Part shown: positions 47,444 to 60,187 of the stretch, one piece after another
Layout: each line of letters starts with the position of its first letter
Position numbering within the stretch: the stretch's first letter is position 1
Assembly (NCBI GenBank): GCA_027574665.1
Contig: CM050666.1
Coordinates: forward strand, 124,001 to 188,000
Direction of reading: 5' to 3'
Origin: Rhynochetos jubatus
Lineage: Eukaryota > Chordata > Aves > Eurypygiformes > Rhynochetidae
Length of the DNA: 64,000 nt
Notes under the pieces: generated by a model
Seen by the model: only the letters and a program-made list of their open reading frames with translations
What the model was told of the DNA's origin: nothing
The model's database searches: none
Made by a program: the position numbers and the translations under genes

Positions 47444-50400
47444 ATGCGCGGCTCGTTGAAGCGTCTGCCCGAACACGGACATCTAAAGCAGCACTGTAAT
47501 GCGACCAAACAGAAAGAGTTAGGAGAGAATTTCTTGTCCCTTCTTGCTGCGCCTTTGCAGAGCACTGCGTGCCAGAGCAGCCGGACCGCTGTGTTGCTTG
47601 CAATCTCCAGTTCCAACAGTGCCACAGTTCCTTGGCAACAGAAAGAGCTAGGAAGGAATTGCTTACGCTGTTTTCTCTCGCTGTGCTCTAGCAGTTCGTT
47701 CCCTTTTCGGCAGAGCGCGGGACCGCTCGCAAAGCTTAGAAACAAAGCTCTCCCTTTTCCTCCAAAAGGGAAAGAGCTACGAGAGAATTTCTTAGCGAAA
47801 CCTTGTTTGTTTTGGCAGAGCACTGCATGCCTCTTAAGACAGAGCTCTGTATCCCCGGGAAAGTCGAAATCCACAGGGTCACCTTCTCTGTGCTAACAGG
47901 CTCGGAGAGGCTCGAATGCGCGGCTCGTTGAAGCGTCTGCCCGAACACGGCCATCTGAAGCAGCACTGTAATGCGACCAAACAGAAAGAGTTAGGAGAGA
48001 ATTTCTTGTCCCTTCTTGCTGCGCCTTTGCAGAGCACTGCGTGCCAGAGCAGCCGGATCGCTGTGTTGCTTGCAATCTCCAGTTCCAACAGTGCCACAGT
48101 TCCTCGGCAACAGAAGGAGCTAGGAAGGAATTGCTTACGCTGTTTTCTCTCGCTGTGCTCTAGCAGTTCGTTCCCTTTTCGGCAGAGCGCGGGACCGCTT
48201 GCAAAGCTTAGAAACAAAGCTCTCCCTTTTCCTCCAAAAGGGAAAGAGCTACGAGGGAATTTCTTAGTGAAACCTTGTTTGTTTTGGCAGAGCACTGCAT
48301 GCCTCTTAAGACAGAGCTCTGTATCCCCGGGAAAGTCGAAATCCACAGGGTCACCTTCTCTGTGCTAACAGGCTCGGAGAGGTTCGAATGCGCGGCTCGT
48401 TGAAGCGTCTGCCCGAACACGGACATCTAAAGCAGCACTGTAATGCGACCAAACAGAAAGAGTTAGGAGAGAATTTCTCGTCCCTTCTTGCTGCGCCTTT
48501 GCAGAGCACTGCGTGCCAGAGCAGCCGGATGGCTGTGTTGCTTGCAATCTCCAGTTCCAACAGTGCCACAGTTCCTCGGCAACAGAAAGAGCTAGGAAGG
48601 AATTGCTTACGCTGTTTTCTCTCGCTGTGCTCTAGCAGTTCGTTCCCTTTTCGGCAGAGCGCGGGACTGCTTGCAAAGCTTAGAAACAAACCTCTCCCTT
48701 TTCCTCCAAAAGGGAAAGAACTACGAGAGAATTTCTTAGGGAAACCTTGTTTGTTTTGGCAGAGCACTGCATGCCTCTTAAGACAGAGCTCTGTATCCCC
48801 GGGAAAGTCGAAATCCACAGGGTCACCTTCTCTGTGCTAACAGGCTCGGAGAGGCTCGAATGCGCGGCTCGTTGAAGCGTCTGCCCGAACACGGACATCT
48901 GAAGCAGCACTGTAATGCGACCAAACAGAAAGAGTTAGGAGAGAATTTCTTGTCCCTTCTTGCTGCGCCTTTGCAGAGCACTGCGTGCCAGAGCAGCCGG
49001 ACCGCTGTGTTGCTTGCAATCTCCAGTTCCAACAGTGCCACAGTTCCTCGGCAACAGAAAGAGCTAGGAAGGAATTGCTTACGCTGTTTTCTCTCGCTGT
49101 GCTCTAGCAGTTCGTTCCCTTTTCGGCAGAGCGCGGGACCGCTCGCAAAGCTTAGAAACAAACCTCTCCCTTTTCCTCCAAAAGGGAAAGAGCTAGGAGA
49201 GAATTTCTTAGCGAAACCTTGTTTGTTTTGGCAGAGCACTGCATGCCTCTTAAGACAGAGCTCTGTATCCCCGGGAAAGTCGAAATCCACAGGGTCACCT
49301 TCTCTGTGCTAACAGGCTCGGAGAGGCTCGAATGCGCGGCTCGTTGAAGCGTCTGCCCGAACACGGCCATCTGAAGCAGCACTGTAATGCGACCAAACAG
49401 AAAGAGTTAGGAGAGAATTTCTTGTCCGTTCTTGCTGCGCCTTTGCAGAGCACTGCGTGCCAGAGCAGCCGGACCGCTGTGTTGCTTGCAATCTCCAGTT
49501 CCAACAGTGCCACAGTTCCTCGGCAACAGAAAGAGCTAGGAAGGAATTGCTTACGCTGTTTTCTCTCGCTGTGCTCTAGCAGTTCGTTCCCTTTTCGGCA
49601 GAGCGCGGGACCGCTTGCAAAGCTTAGAAACAAACCTCTCCCTTTTCCTCCAAAAGGGAAAGAGCTACGAGAGAATTTCTTAGGGAAACCTTGTTTGTTT
49701 TGGCAGAGCACTGCATGCCTCTTAAGACAGAGCTCTGTATCCCCGGGAAAGTCGAAATCCACAGGGTCACCTTCTCTGTGCTAACAGGCTCGGAGAGGCT
49801 CGAATGCGCGGCTCGTTGAAGCGTCTGCCCGAACACGGACATCTAAAGCAGCACTGTAATGCGACCAAACAGAAAGAGTTAGGAGAGAATTTCTCGTCCC
49901 TTCTTGCTGCGCCTTTGCAGAGCGCTGCGTGCCAGAGCAGCCGGACCGCTGTGTTGCTTGCAATCACCAGTTCCAACAGTGCCACAGTTCCTCGGCAACA
50001 GAAAGAGCTAGGAAGGAATTGCTTACGCTGTTTTCTCTCGCTGTGCTCTAGCAGTTCGTTCCCTTTTCGGCAGAGCGCGGGACTGCTTGCAAAGCTTAGA
50101 AACAAAGCTCTCCCTTTTCCTCCAAAAGGGAAAGAGCTACGAGAGAATTTCTTAGCGAAACCTTGTTTGTTTTGGCAGAGCACTGCATGCCTCTTAAGAC
50201 AGAGCTCTGTATCCCCGGGAAAGTCGAAATCCACAGGGTCACCTTCTCTGTGCTAACAGGCTCGGAGAGGCTCGAATGCGCGGCTCGTTGAAGCGTCTGC
50301 CCGAACACGGCCATCTAAAGCAGCACTGTAATGCGACCAAACAGAAAGAGTTAGGAGAGAATTTCTTGTCCCTTCTTGCTGCGCCTTTGCAGAGCACTGC

Positions 50401-53400
50401 GTGCCAGAGCAGCCGGACCGCTGTGTTGCTTGCAATCTCCAGTTCCAACAGTGCCACAGTTCCTCGGCAACAGAAAGAGCTAGGAAGGAATTGCTTACGC
50501 TGTTTTCTCTCGCTGTGCTCTAGCAGTTCGTTCCCTTTTCGGCAGAGCGTGGGACCGCTTGCAAAGCTTAGAAACAAACCTCTCCCTTTTCCTCCAAAAG
50601 GGAAAGAGCTACGAGAGAATTTCTTAGGGAAACCTTGTTTGTTTTGGCAGAGCACTGCATGCCTCTTAAGACAGAGCTCTGTATCCCCGGGAAAGTCGAA
50701 ATCCACAGGGTCACCTTCTCTGTGCTAACAGGCTCGGAGAGGCTCGAATGCGCGGCTCGTTGAAGCGTCTGCCCGAACACGGACATCTAAAGCAGCACTG
50801 TAATGCGACCAAACAGAAAGAGTTAGGAGAGAATTTCTTGTCCCTTCTTGCTGCGCCTTTGCAGAGCACTGCGTGCCAGAGCAGCCGGACCGCTGTGTTG
50901 CTTGCAATCTCCAGTTCCAACAGTGCCACAGTTCCTTGGCAACAGAAAGAGCTAGGAAGGAATTGCTTACGCTGTTTTCTCTCGCTGTGCTCTAGCAGTT
51001 CGTTCCCTTTTCGGCAGAGCGCGGGACCGCTCGCAAAGCTTAGAAACAAAGCTCTCCCTTTTCCTCCAAAAGGGAAAGAGCTACGAGAGAATTTCTTAGC
51101 GAAACCTTGTTTGTTTTGGCAGAGCACTGCATGCCTCTTAAGACAGAGCTCTGTATCCCCGGGAAAGTCGAAATCCACAGGGTCACCTTCTCTGTGCTAA
51201 CAGGCTCGGAGAGGCTCGAATGCGCGGCTCGTTGAAGCGTCTGCCCGAACACGGCCATCTGAAGCAGCACTGTAATGCGACCAAACAGAAAGAGTTAGGA
51301 GAGAATTTCTTGTCCCTTCTTGCTGCGCCTTTGCAGAGCACTGCGTGCCAGAGCAGCCGGATCGCTGTGTTGCTTGCAATCTCCAGTTCCAACAGTGCCA
51401 CAGTTCCTCGGCAACAGAAAGAGCTAGGAAGGAATTGCTTACGCTGTTTTCTCTCGCTGTGCTCTAGCAGTTCGTTCCCTTTTCGGCAGAGCGCGGGACC
51501 GCTTGCAAAGCTTAGAAACAAACCTCTCCCTTTTCCTCCAAAAGGGAAAGAGCTACGAGGGAATTTCTTAGGGAAACCTGGTTTGTTTTGGCAGAGCACT
51601 GCATGCCTCTTAAGACAGAGCTCTGTATCCCCGGGAAAGTCGAAATCCACAGGGTCACCTTCTCTGTGCTAACAGGCTCGGAGAGGCTCGAATGCGCGGC
51701 TCGTTGAAGCGTCTGCCCGAACACGGACATCTAAAGCAGCACTGTAATGCGACCAAACAGAAAGAGTTAGGAGAGAATTTCTCGTCCCTTCTTGCTGCGC
51801 CTTTGCAGAGCACTGCGTGCCAGAGCAGCCGGATGGCTGTGTTGCTTGCAATCTCCAGTTCCAACAGTGCCACAGTTCCTCGGCAACAGAAAGAGCTAGG
51901 AAGGAATTGCTTACGCTGTTTTCTCTCGCTGTGCTCTAGCAGTTCGTTCCCTTTTCGGCAGAGCGCGGGACTGCTTGCAAAGCTTAGAAACAAACCTCTC
52001 CCTTTTCCTCCAAAAGGGAAAGAGCTACGAGAGAATTTCTTAGGGAAACCTTGTTTGTTTTGGCAGAGCACTGCATGCCTCTTAAGACAGAGCTCTGTAT
52101 CCCCGGGAAAGTCGAAATCCACAGGGTCACCTTCTCTGTGCTAACAGGCTCGGAGAGGCTCGAATGCGCGGCTCGTTGAAGCGTCTGCCCGAACACGGAC
52201 ATCTGAAGCAGCACTGTAATGCGACCAAACAGAAAGAGTTAGGAGAGAATTTCTTGTCCCTTCTTGCTGCGCCTTTGCAGAGCGCTGCGTGCCAGAGCAG
52301 CCGGACCGCTGTGTTGCTTGCAATCTCCAGTTCCAACAGTGCCACAGTTCCTCGGCAACAGAAAGAGCTAGGAAGGAATTGCTTACGCTGTTTTCTCTCG
52401 CTGTGCTCTAGCAGTTCGTTCCCTTTTCGGCAGAGCGCGGGACCGCTCGCAAAGCTTAGAAACAAACCTCTCCCTTTTCCTCCAAAAGGGAAAGAGCTAG
52501 GAGAGAATTTCTTAGCGAAACCTTGTTTGTTTTGGCAGAGCACTGCATGCCTCTTAAGACAGAGCTCTGTATCCCTGGGAAAGTCGAAATCCACAGGGTC
52601 ACCTTCTCTGTGCTAACAGGCTCGGAGAGGCTCGAATGCGCGGCTCGTTGAAGCGTCTGCCCGAACACGGCCATCTGAAGCAGCACTGTAATGCGACCAA
52701 ACAGAAAGAGTTAGGAGAGAATTTCTTGTCCCTTCTTGCTGCGCCTTTGCAGAGCACTGCGTGCCAGAGCAGCCGGACCGCTGTGTTGCTTGCAATCTCC
52801 AGTTCCAAGAGTGCCACAGTTCCTCGGCAACAGAAAGAGCTAGGAAGGAATTGCTTACGCTGTTTTCTCTCGCTGTGCTCTAGCAGTTCGTTCCCTTTTC
52901 GGCAGAGCGCGGGACCGCTTGCAAAGCTTAGAAACAAACCTCTCCCTTTTCCTCCAAAAGGGAAAGAGCTACGAGAGAATTTCTTAGGGAAACCTTGTTT
53001 GTTTTGGCAGAGCACTGCATGCCTCTTAAGACAGAGCTCTGTATCCCCGGGAAAGTCGAAATCCACAGGGTCACCTTCTCTGTGCTAACAGGCTCGGAGA
53101 GGCTCGAATGCGCGGCTCGTTGAAGCGTCTGCCCGAACACGGACATCTAAAGCAGCACTGTAATGCGACCAAACAGAAAGAGTTAGGAGAGAATTTCTTG
53201 TCCCTTCTTGCTGCGCCTTTGCAGAGCACTGCGTGCCAGAGCAGCCGGACCGCTGTGTTGCTTGCAATCTCCAGTTCCAACAGTGCCACAGTTCCTTGGC
53301 AACAGAAAGAGCTAGGAAGGAATTGCTTACGCTGTTTTCTCTCGCTGTGCTCTAGCAGTTCGTTCCCTTTTCGGCAGAGCGCGGGACCGCTCGCAAAGCT

Positions 53401-55467
53401 TAGAAACAAAGCTCTCCCTTTTCCTCCAAAAGGGAAAGAGCTACGAGAGAATTTCTTAGCGAAACCTTGTTTGTTTTGGCAGAGCACTGCATGCCTCTTA
53501 AGACAGAGCTCTGTATCCCCGGGAAAGTCGAAATCCACAGGGTCACCTTCTCTGTGCTAACAGGCTCGGAGAGGCTCGAATGCGCGGCTCGTTGAAGCGT
53601 CTGCCCGAACACGGCCATCTGAAGCAGCACTGTAATGCGACCAAACAGAAAGAGTTAGGAGAGAATTTCTTGTCCCTTCTTGCTGCGCCTTTGCAGAGCA
53701 CTGCGTGCCAGAGCAGCCGGATCGCTGTGTTGCTTGCAATCTCCAGTTCCAACAGTGCCACAGTTCCTCGGCAACAGAAAGAGCTAGGAAGGAATTGCTT
53801 ACGCTGTTTTCTCTCGCTGTGCTCTAGCAGTTCGTTCCCTTTTCGGCAGAGCGCGGGACCGCTTGCAAAGCTTAGAAACAAACCTCTCCCTTTTCCTCCA
53901 AAAGGGAAAGAGCTACGAGGGAATTTCTTAGTGAAACCTTGTTTGTTTTGGCAGAGCACTGCATGCCTCTTAAGACAGAGCTCTGTATCCCCGGGAAAGT
54001 CGAAATCCACAGGGTCACCTTCTCTGTGCTAACAGGCTCGGAGAGGCTCGAATGCGCGGCTCGTTGAAGCGTCTGCCCGAACACGGACATCTAAAGCAGC
54101 ACTGTAATGCGACCAAACAGAAAGAGTTAGGAGAGAATTTCTCGTCCCTTCTTGCTGCGCCTTTGCAGAGCACTGCGTGCCAGAGCAGCCGGATGGCTGT
54201 GTTGCTTGCAATCTCCAGTTCCAACAGTGCCACAGTTCCTCGGCAACAGAAAGAGCTAGGAAGGAATTGCTTACGCTGTTTTCTCTCGCTGTGCTCTAGC
54301 AGTTCGTTCCCTTTTCGGCAGAGCGAGGGACTGCTTGCAAAGCTTAGAAACAAACCTCTCCCTTTTCCTCCAAAAGGGAAAGAGCTACGAGAGAATTTCT
54401 TAGGGAAACCTTGTTTGTTTTGGCAGAGCACTGCATGCCTCTTAAGACAGAGCTCTGTATCCCCGGGAAAGTCGAAATCCACAGGGTCACCTTCTCTGTG
54501 CTAACAGGCTCGGAGAGGCTCGAATGCGCGGCTCGTTGAAGCGTCTGCCTGAACACGGACATCTGAAGCAGCACTGTAATGCGACCAAACAGAAAGAGTT
54601 AGGAGAGAATTTCTTGTCCCTTCTTGCTGCGCCTTTGCAGAGCGCTGCGTGCCAGAGCAGCCGGACCGCTGTGTTGCTTGCAATCTCCAGTTCCAAGAGT
54701 GCCACAGTTCCTCGGCAACAGAAAGAGCTAGGAAGGAATTGCTTACGCTGTTTTCTCTCGCTGTGCTCTAGCAGTTCGTTCCCTTTTCGGCAGAGCGCGG
54801 GACCGCTCGCAAAGCTTAGAAACAAACCTCTCCCTTTTCCTCCAAAAGGGAAAGAGCTAGGAGAGAATTTCTTAGCGAAACCTTGTTTGTTTTGGCAGAG
54901 CACTGCATGCCTCTTAAGACAGAGCTCTGTATCCCCGGGAAAGTCGAAATCCACAGGGTCACCTTCTCTGTGCTAACAGGCTCGGAGAGGCTCGAATGCG
55001 CGGCTCGTTGAAGCGTCTGCCCGAACACGGCCATCTGAAGCAGCACTGTAATGCGACCAAACAGAAAGAGTTAGGAGAGAATTTCTTGTCCCTTCTTGCT
55101 GCGCCTTTGCAGAGCACTGCGTGCCAGAGCAGCCGGACCGCTGTGTTGCTTGCAATCTCCAGTTCCAAGAGTGCCACAGTTCCTCGGCAACAGAAAGAGC
55201 TAGGAAGGAATTGCTTACGCTGTTTTCTCTCGCTGTGCTCTAGCAGTTCGTTCCCTTTTCGGCAGAGCGCGGGACTGCTTGCAAAGCTTAGAAACAAACC
55301 TCTCCCTTTTCCTCCAAAAGGGAAAGAGCTACGAGAGAATTTCTTAGGGAAACCTTGTTTGTTTTGGCAGAGCACTGCATGCCTCTTAAGACAGAGCTCT
55401 GTATCCCCGGGAAAGTCGAAATCCACAGGGTCACCTTCTCTGTGCTAACAGGCTCGGAGAGGCTCGA
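47444..55467 (+). repeat. Five-monomer higher-order repeat, three copies with a two-monomer insertion
   Basis: The variant CCTTGGCAAC occurs at 47633, 50937 and 53297. It is followed each time by monomers carrying the same series of variants: KALPF/LAKPC-type, then ACGAGGG, then CCGGATGG with TTCTCG, then AGGAGAG with TAGCGAAA, then GGCCATCTG. The first and second copies are 3,304 bp apart (two additional monomers at 49804 and 50276); the second and third are 2,360 bp apart. Confidence 0.78.
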
Positions 55468-56411
55468 ATGCGCGGCTCGTTGAAGCGTCTGCCCGAACAC
55501 GGACATCTGAAGCAGCACTGTAATGCGACCAAACAGAAAGAGTTAGGAGAGAATTTCTTGTCCCTTCTTGCTGCGCCTTTGCAGAGCGCTGCGTGCCAGA
55601 GCAGCCGGATCGCTGTGTTGCTTGCAATCTCCAGTTCCAACAGTGCCACAGTTCCTCGGCAACAGAAAGAGCTAGGAAGGAATTGCTTACGCTCTTTTCT
55701 CTCGCTGTGCTCTAGCAGTTCGTTCCCTTTTCGGCAGAGCGCGGGACCGCTTGCAAAGCTTAGAAACAAACCTCTCCCTTTTCCTCCAAAAGGGAAAGAG
55801 CTACGAGAGAATTTCTTAGGGAAACTTTGTTTGTTTTGGCAGAGCACTGCATGCCTCTTAAGACAGAGCTCTGGATCCCCGGGAAAGTCGAAATCTACAG
55901 GGTCACCTTCTCTGTGCTAACAGGCTCGGAGAGGCTCGAATGCGCGGCTCGTTGAAGCGTCTGCCCGAACACGGACATCTAAAGCAGCACTGTAATGCGA
56001 CCAAACAGAAAGAGTTAGGAGAGAATTTCTCGTCCCTTCTTGCTGCGCCTTTGCAGAGCGCTGCGTGCCAGAGCAGCCGGATGGCTGTGTTGCTTGCAAT
56101 CTCCAGTTCCAACAGTGCCACAGTTCCTCGGCAACAGAAAGAGCTAGGAAGGAATTGCTTACGCTGTTTTCTCTCGCTGTGCTCTAGCAGTTCGTTCCCT
56201 TTTCGGCAGAGCGCGGGACCGCTTGCAAAGCTTAGAAACAAACCTCTCCCTTTTCCTCCAAAAGGGAAAGAGCTACGAGAGAATTTCTTAGGGAAACCTT
56301 GTTTGTTTTGGCAGAGCACTGCATGCCTCTTAAGACAGAGCTCTGTATCCCCGGGAAAGTCGAAATCCACAGGGTCACCTTCTCTGTGCTAACAGGCTCG
56401 GAGAGGCTCGA

Positions 56412-59400
56412 ATGCGCGGCTCGTTGAAGCGTCTGCCCGAACACGGCCATCTAAAGCAGCACTGTAATGCGACCAAACAGAAAGAGTTAGGAGAGAATTT
56501 CTTGTCCCTTCTTGCTGCGCCTTTGCAGAGCACTGCGTGCCAGAGCAGCCGGACCGCTGTGTTGCTTGCAATCTCCAGTTCCAAGAGTGCCACAGTTCCT
56601 CGGCAACAGAAAGAGCTAGGAAGGAATTGCTTACGCTGTTTTCTCTCGCTGTGCTCTAGCAGTTCGTTCCCTTTTCGGCAGAGCGCGGGACCGCTTGCAA
56701 AGCTTAGAAACAAACCTCTCCCTTTTCCTCCAAAAGGGAAAGAGCTACGAGAGAATTTCTTAGGGAAACCTTGTTTGTTTTGGCAGAGCACTGCATGCCT
56801 CTTAAGACAGAGCTCTGTATCCCCGGGAAAGTCGAAATCCACAGGGTCACCTTCTCTGTGCTAACAGGCTCGGAGAGGCTCGAATGCGCGGCTCGTTGAA
56901 GCGTCTGCCCGAACACGGACATCTAAAGCAGCACTGTAATGCGACCAAACAGAAAGAGTTAGGAGAGAATTTCTTGTCCCTTCTTGCTGCGCCTTTGCAG
57001 AGCACTGCGTGCCAGAGCAGCCGGACCGCTGTGTTGCTTGCAATCTCCAGTTCCAACAGTGCCACAGTTCCTTGGCAACAGAAAGAGCTAGGAAGGAATT
57101 GCTTACGCTGTTTTCTCTCGCTGTGCTCTAGCAGTTCGTTCCCTTTTCGGCAGAGCGCGGGACCGCTCGCAAAGCTTAGAAACAAACCTCTCCCTTTTCC
57201 TCCAAAAGGGAAAGAGCTACGAGAGAATTTCTTAGGGATACCTTGTTTGTTTTGGCAGAGCACTGCATGCCTCTTAAGACAGAGCTCTGTATCCCCGGGA
57301 AAGTCGAAATCCACAGGGTCATCTTCTCTGTGCTAACAGGCTCGGAGAGGCTCGAATGCGCGGCTCGTTGAAGCGTCTGCCCGAACACGGCCATCTAAAG
57401 CAGCACTGTAATGCGACCAAACAGAAAGAGTTAGGAGAGAATTTCTTGTCCCTTCTTGCTGCGCCTTTGCAGAGCACTGCGTGCCAGAGCAGCCGGACCG
57501 CTGTGTTGCTTGCAATCTCCAGTTCCAAGAGTGCCACAGTTCCTCGGCAACAGAAAGAGCTAGGAAGGAATTGCTTACGCTGTTTTCTCTCGCTGTGCTC
57601 TAGCAGTTCGTTCCCTTTTCGGCAGAGCGCGGGACCGCTTGCAAAGCTTAGAAACAAACCTCTCCCTTTTCCTCCAAAAGGGAAAGAGCTACGAGAGAAT
57701 TTCTTAGGGAAACCTTGTTTGTTTTGGCAGAGCACTGCATGCCTCTTAAGACAGAGCTCTGTATCCCCGGGAAAGTCGAAATCCACAGGGTCACCTTCTC
57801 TGTGCTAACAGGCTCGGAGAGGCTCGAATGCGCGGCTCGTTGAAGCGTCTGCCCGAACACGGCCATCTAAAGCTGCACTGTAATGCGACCAAACAGAAAG
57901 AGTTAGGAGAGAATTTCTTGTCCCTTCTTGCTGCGCCTTTGCAGAGCGCTGCGTGCCAGAGCAGCCGGATCGCTGTGTTGCTTGCAATCTCCAGTTCCAA
58001 CAGTGCCACCGTTCCTCGGCAACAGAAAGAGCTAGGAAGGAATTGCTTACGCTCTTTTCTCTCGCTGTGCTCTAGCAGTTCGTTCCCTTTTCGGCAGAGC
58101 GCGGGACCGCTCGCAAAGCTTAGAAACAAAGCTCTCCCTTTTCCTCCAAAAGGGAAAGAGCTAGGAGAGAATTTCTTAGGGAAACCTTGTTTGTTTTGGC
58201 AGAGCACTGCATGCCTCTTAAGACAGAGCTCTGTATCCCCGGGAAAGTCGAAATCCACAGGGTCACCTTCTCTGTGCTAACAGGCTCGGAGAGGCTCGAA
58301 TGCGCGGCTCGTTGAAGCGTCTGCCCGAACACGGCCATCTAAAGCAGCACTGTAATGCGACCAAACAGAAAGAGTTAGGAGAGAATTTCTTGTCCCTTCT
58401 TGCTGCGCCTTTGCAGAGCACTGCGTGCCAGAGCAGCCGGACCGCTGTGTTGCTTGCAATCTCCAGTTCCAAGAGTGCCACAGTTCCTCGGCAACAGAAA
58501 GAGCTAGGAAGGAATTGCTTACGCTGTTTTCTCTCGCTGTGCTCTAGCAGTTCGTTCCCTTTTCGGCAGAGCGCGGGACCGCTTGCAAAGCTTAGAAACA
58601 AAGCTCTCCCTTTTCCTCCAAAAGGGAAAGAGCTACGAGAGAATTTCTTAGGGAAACCTTGTTTGTTTTGGCAGAGCACTGCATGCCTCTTAAGACAGAG
58701 CTCTGTATCCCCGGCAAAGTCGAAATCCACAGGGTCACCTTCTCTGTGCTAACAGGCTCGGAGAGGCTCGAATGCGCGGCTCGTTGAAGCGTCTGCCCGA
58801 ACACGGACATCTAAAGCAGCACTGTAATGCGACCAAACAGAAAGAGTTAGGAGAGAATTTCTTGTCCCTTCTTGCTGCGCCTTTGCAGAGCGCTGCGTGC
58901 CAGAGCAGCCGGACCGCTGTGTTGCTTGCAATCTCCAGTTCCAACAGTGCCACAGTTCCTCGGCAACAGAAAGAGCTAGGAAGGAATTGCTTACGCTGTT
59001 TTCTCTCGCTGTGCTCTAGCAGTTCGTTCCCTTTTCGGCAGAGCGCGGGACCGCTCGCAAAGCTTAGAAACAAACCTCTCCCTTTTCCTCCAAAAGGGAA
59101 AGAGCTACGAGAGAATTTCTTAGGGAAACCTTGTTTGTTTTGGCAGAGCACTGCATGCCTCTTAAGACAGAGCTCTGTATCCCCGGGAAAGTCGAAATCC
59201 ACAGGGTCACCTTCTCTGTGCTAACAGGCTCGGAGAGGCTCGAATGCGCGGCTCGTTGAAGCGTCTGCCCGAACACGGCCATCTAAAGCAGCACTGTAAT
59301 GCGACCAAACAGAAAGAGTTAGGAGAGAATTTCTTGTCCCTTCTTGCTGCGCCTTTGCAGAGCACTGCGTGCCAGAGCAGCCGGACCGCTGTGTTGCTTG

Positions 59401-60187
59401 CAATCTCCAGTTCCAAGAGTGCCACAGTTCCTCGGCAACAGAAAGAGCTAGGAAGGAATTGCTTACGCTGTTTTCTCTCGCTGTGCTCTAGCAGTTCGTT
59501 CCCTTTTCGGCAGAGCGCGGGACCGCTTGCAAAGCTTAGAAACAAAGCTCTCCCTTTTCCTCCAAAAGGGAAAGAGCTACGAGAGAATTTCTTAGGGAAA
59601 CCTTGTTTGTTTTGGCAGAGCACTGCATGCCTCTTAAGACAGAGCTCTGTATCCCCGGCAAAGTCGAAATCCACAGGGTCACCTTCTCTGTGCTAACAGG
59701 CTCGGAGAGGCTCGAATGCGCGGCTCGTTGAAGCGTCTGCCCGAACACGGACATCTAAAGCAGCACTGTAATGCGACCAAACAGAAAGAGTTAGGAGAGA
59801 ATTTCTTGTCCCTTCTTGCTGCGCCTTTGCAGAGCACTGCGTGCCAGAGCAGCCGGACCGCTGTGTTGCTTGCAATCTCCAGTTCCAACAGTGCCACAGT
59901 TCCTTGGCAACAGAAAGAGCTAGGAAGGAATTGCTTACGCTGTTTTCTCTCGCTGTGCTCTAGCAGTTCGTTCCCTTTTCGGCAGAGCGCGGGACCGCTC
60001 GCAAAGCTTAGAAACAAACCTCTCCCTTTTCCTCCAAAAGGGAAAGAGCTACGAGAGAATTTCTTAGGGAAACCTTGTTTGTTTTGGCAGAGCACTGCAT
60101 GCCTCTTAAGACAGAGCTCTGTATCCCCGGGAAAGTCGAAATCCACAGGGTCACCTTCTCTGTGCTAACAGGCTCGGAGAGGCTCGA
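56412..60187 (+). repeat. Two-monomer (944-bp) higher-order pattern
   Basis: The monomers starting at 56412 and 57356 give identical conceptual translations over their 150 codons. Those at 58300 and 59244 share the rare CCCCGGCAAAG variant. Both pairs are 944 bp apart, with different monomers in between. Confidence 0.65.
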
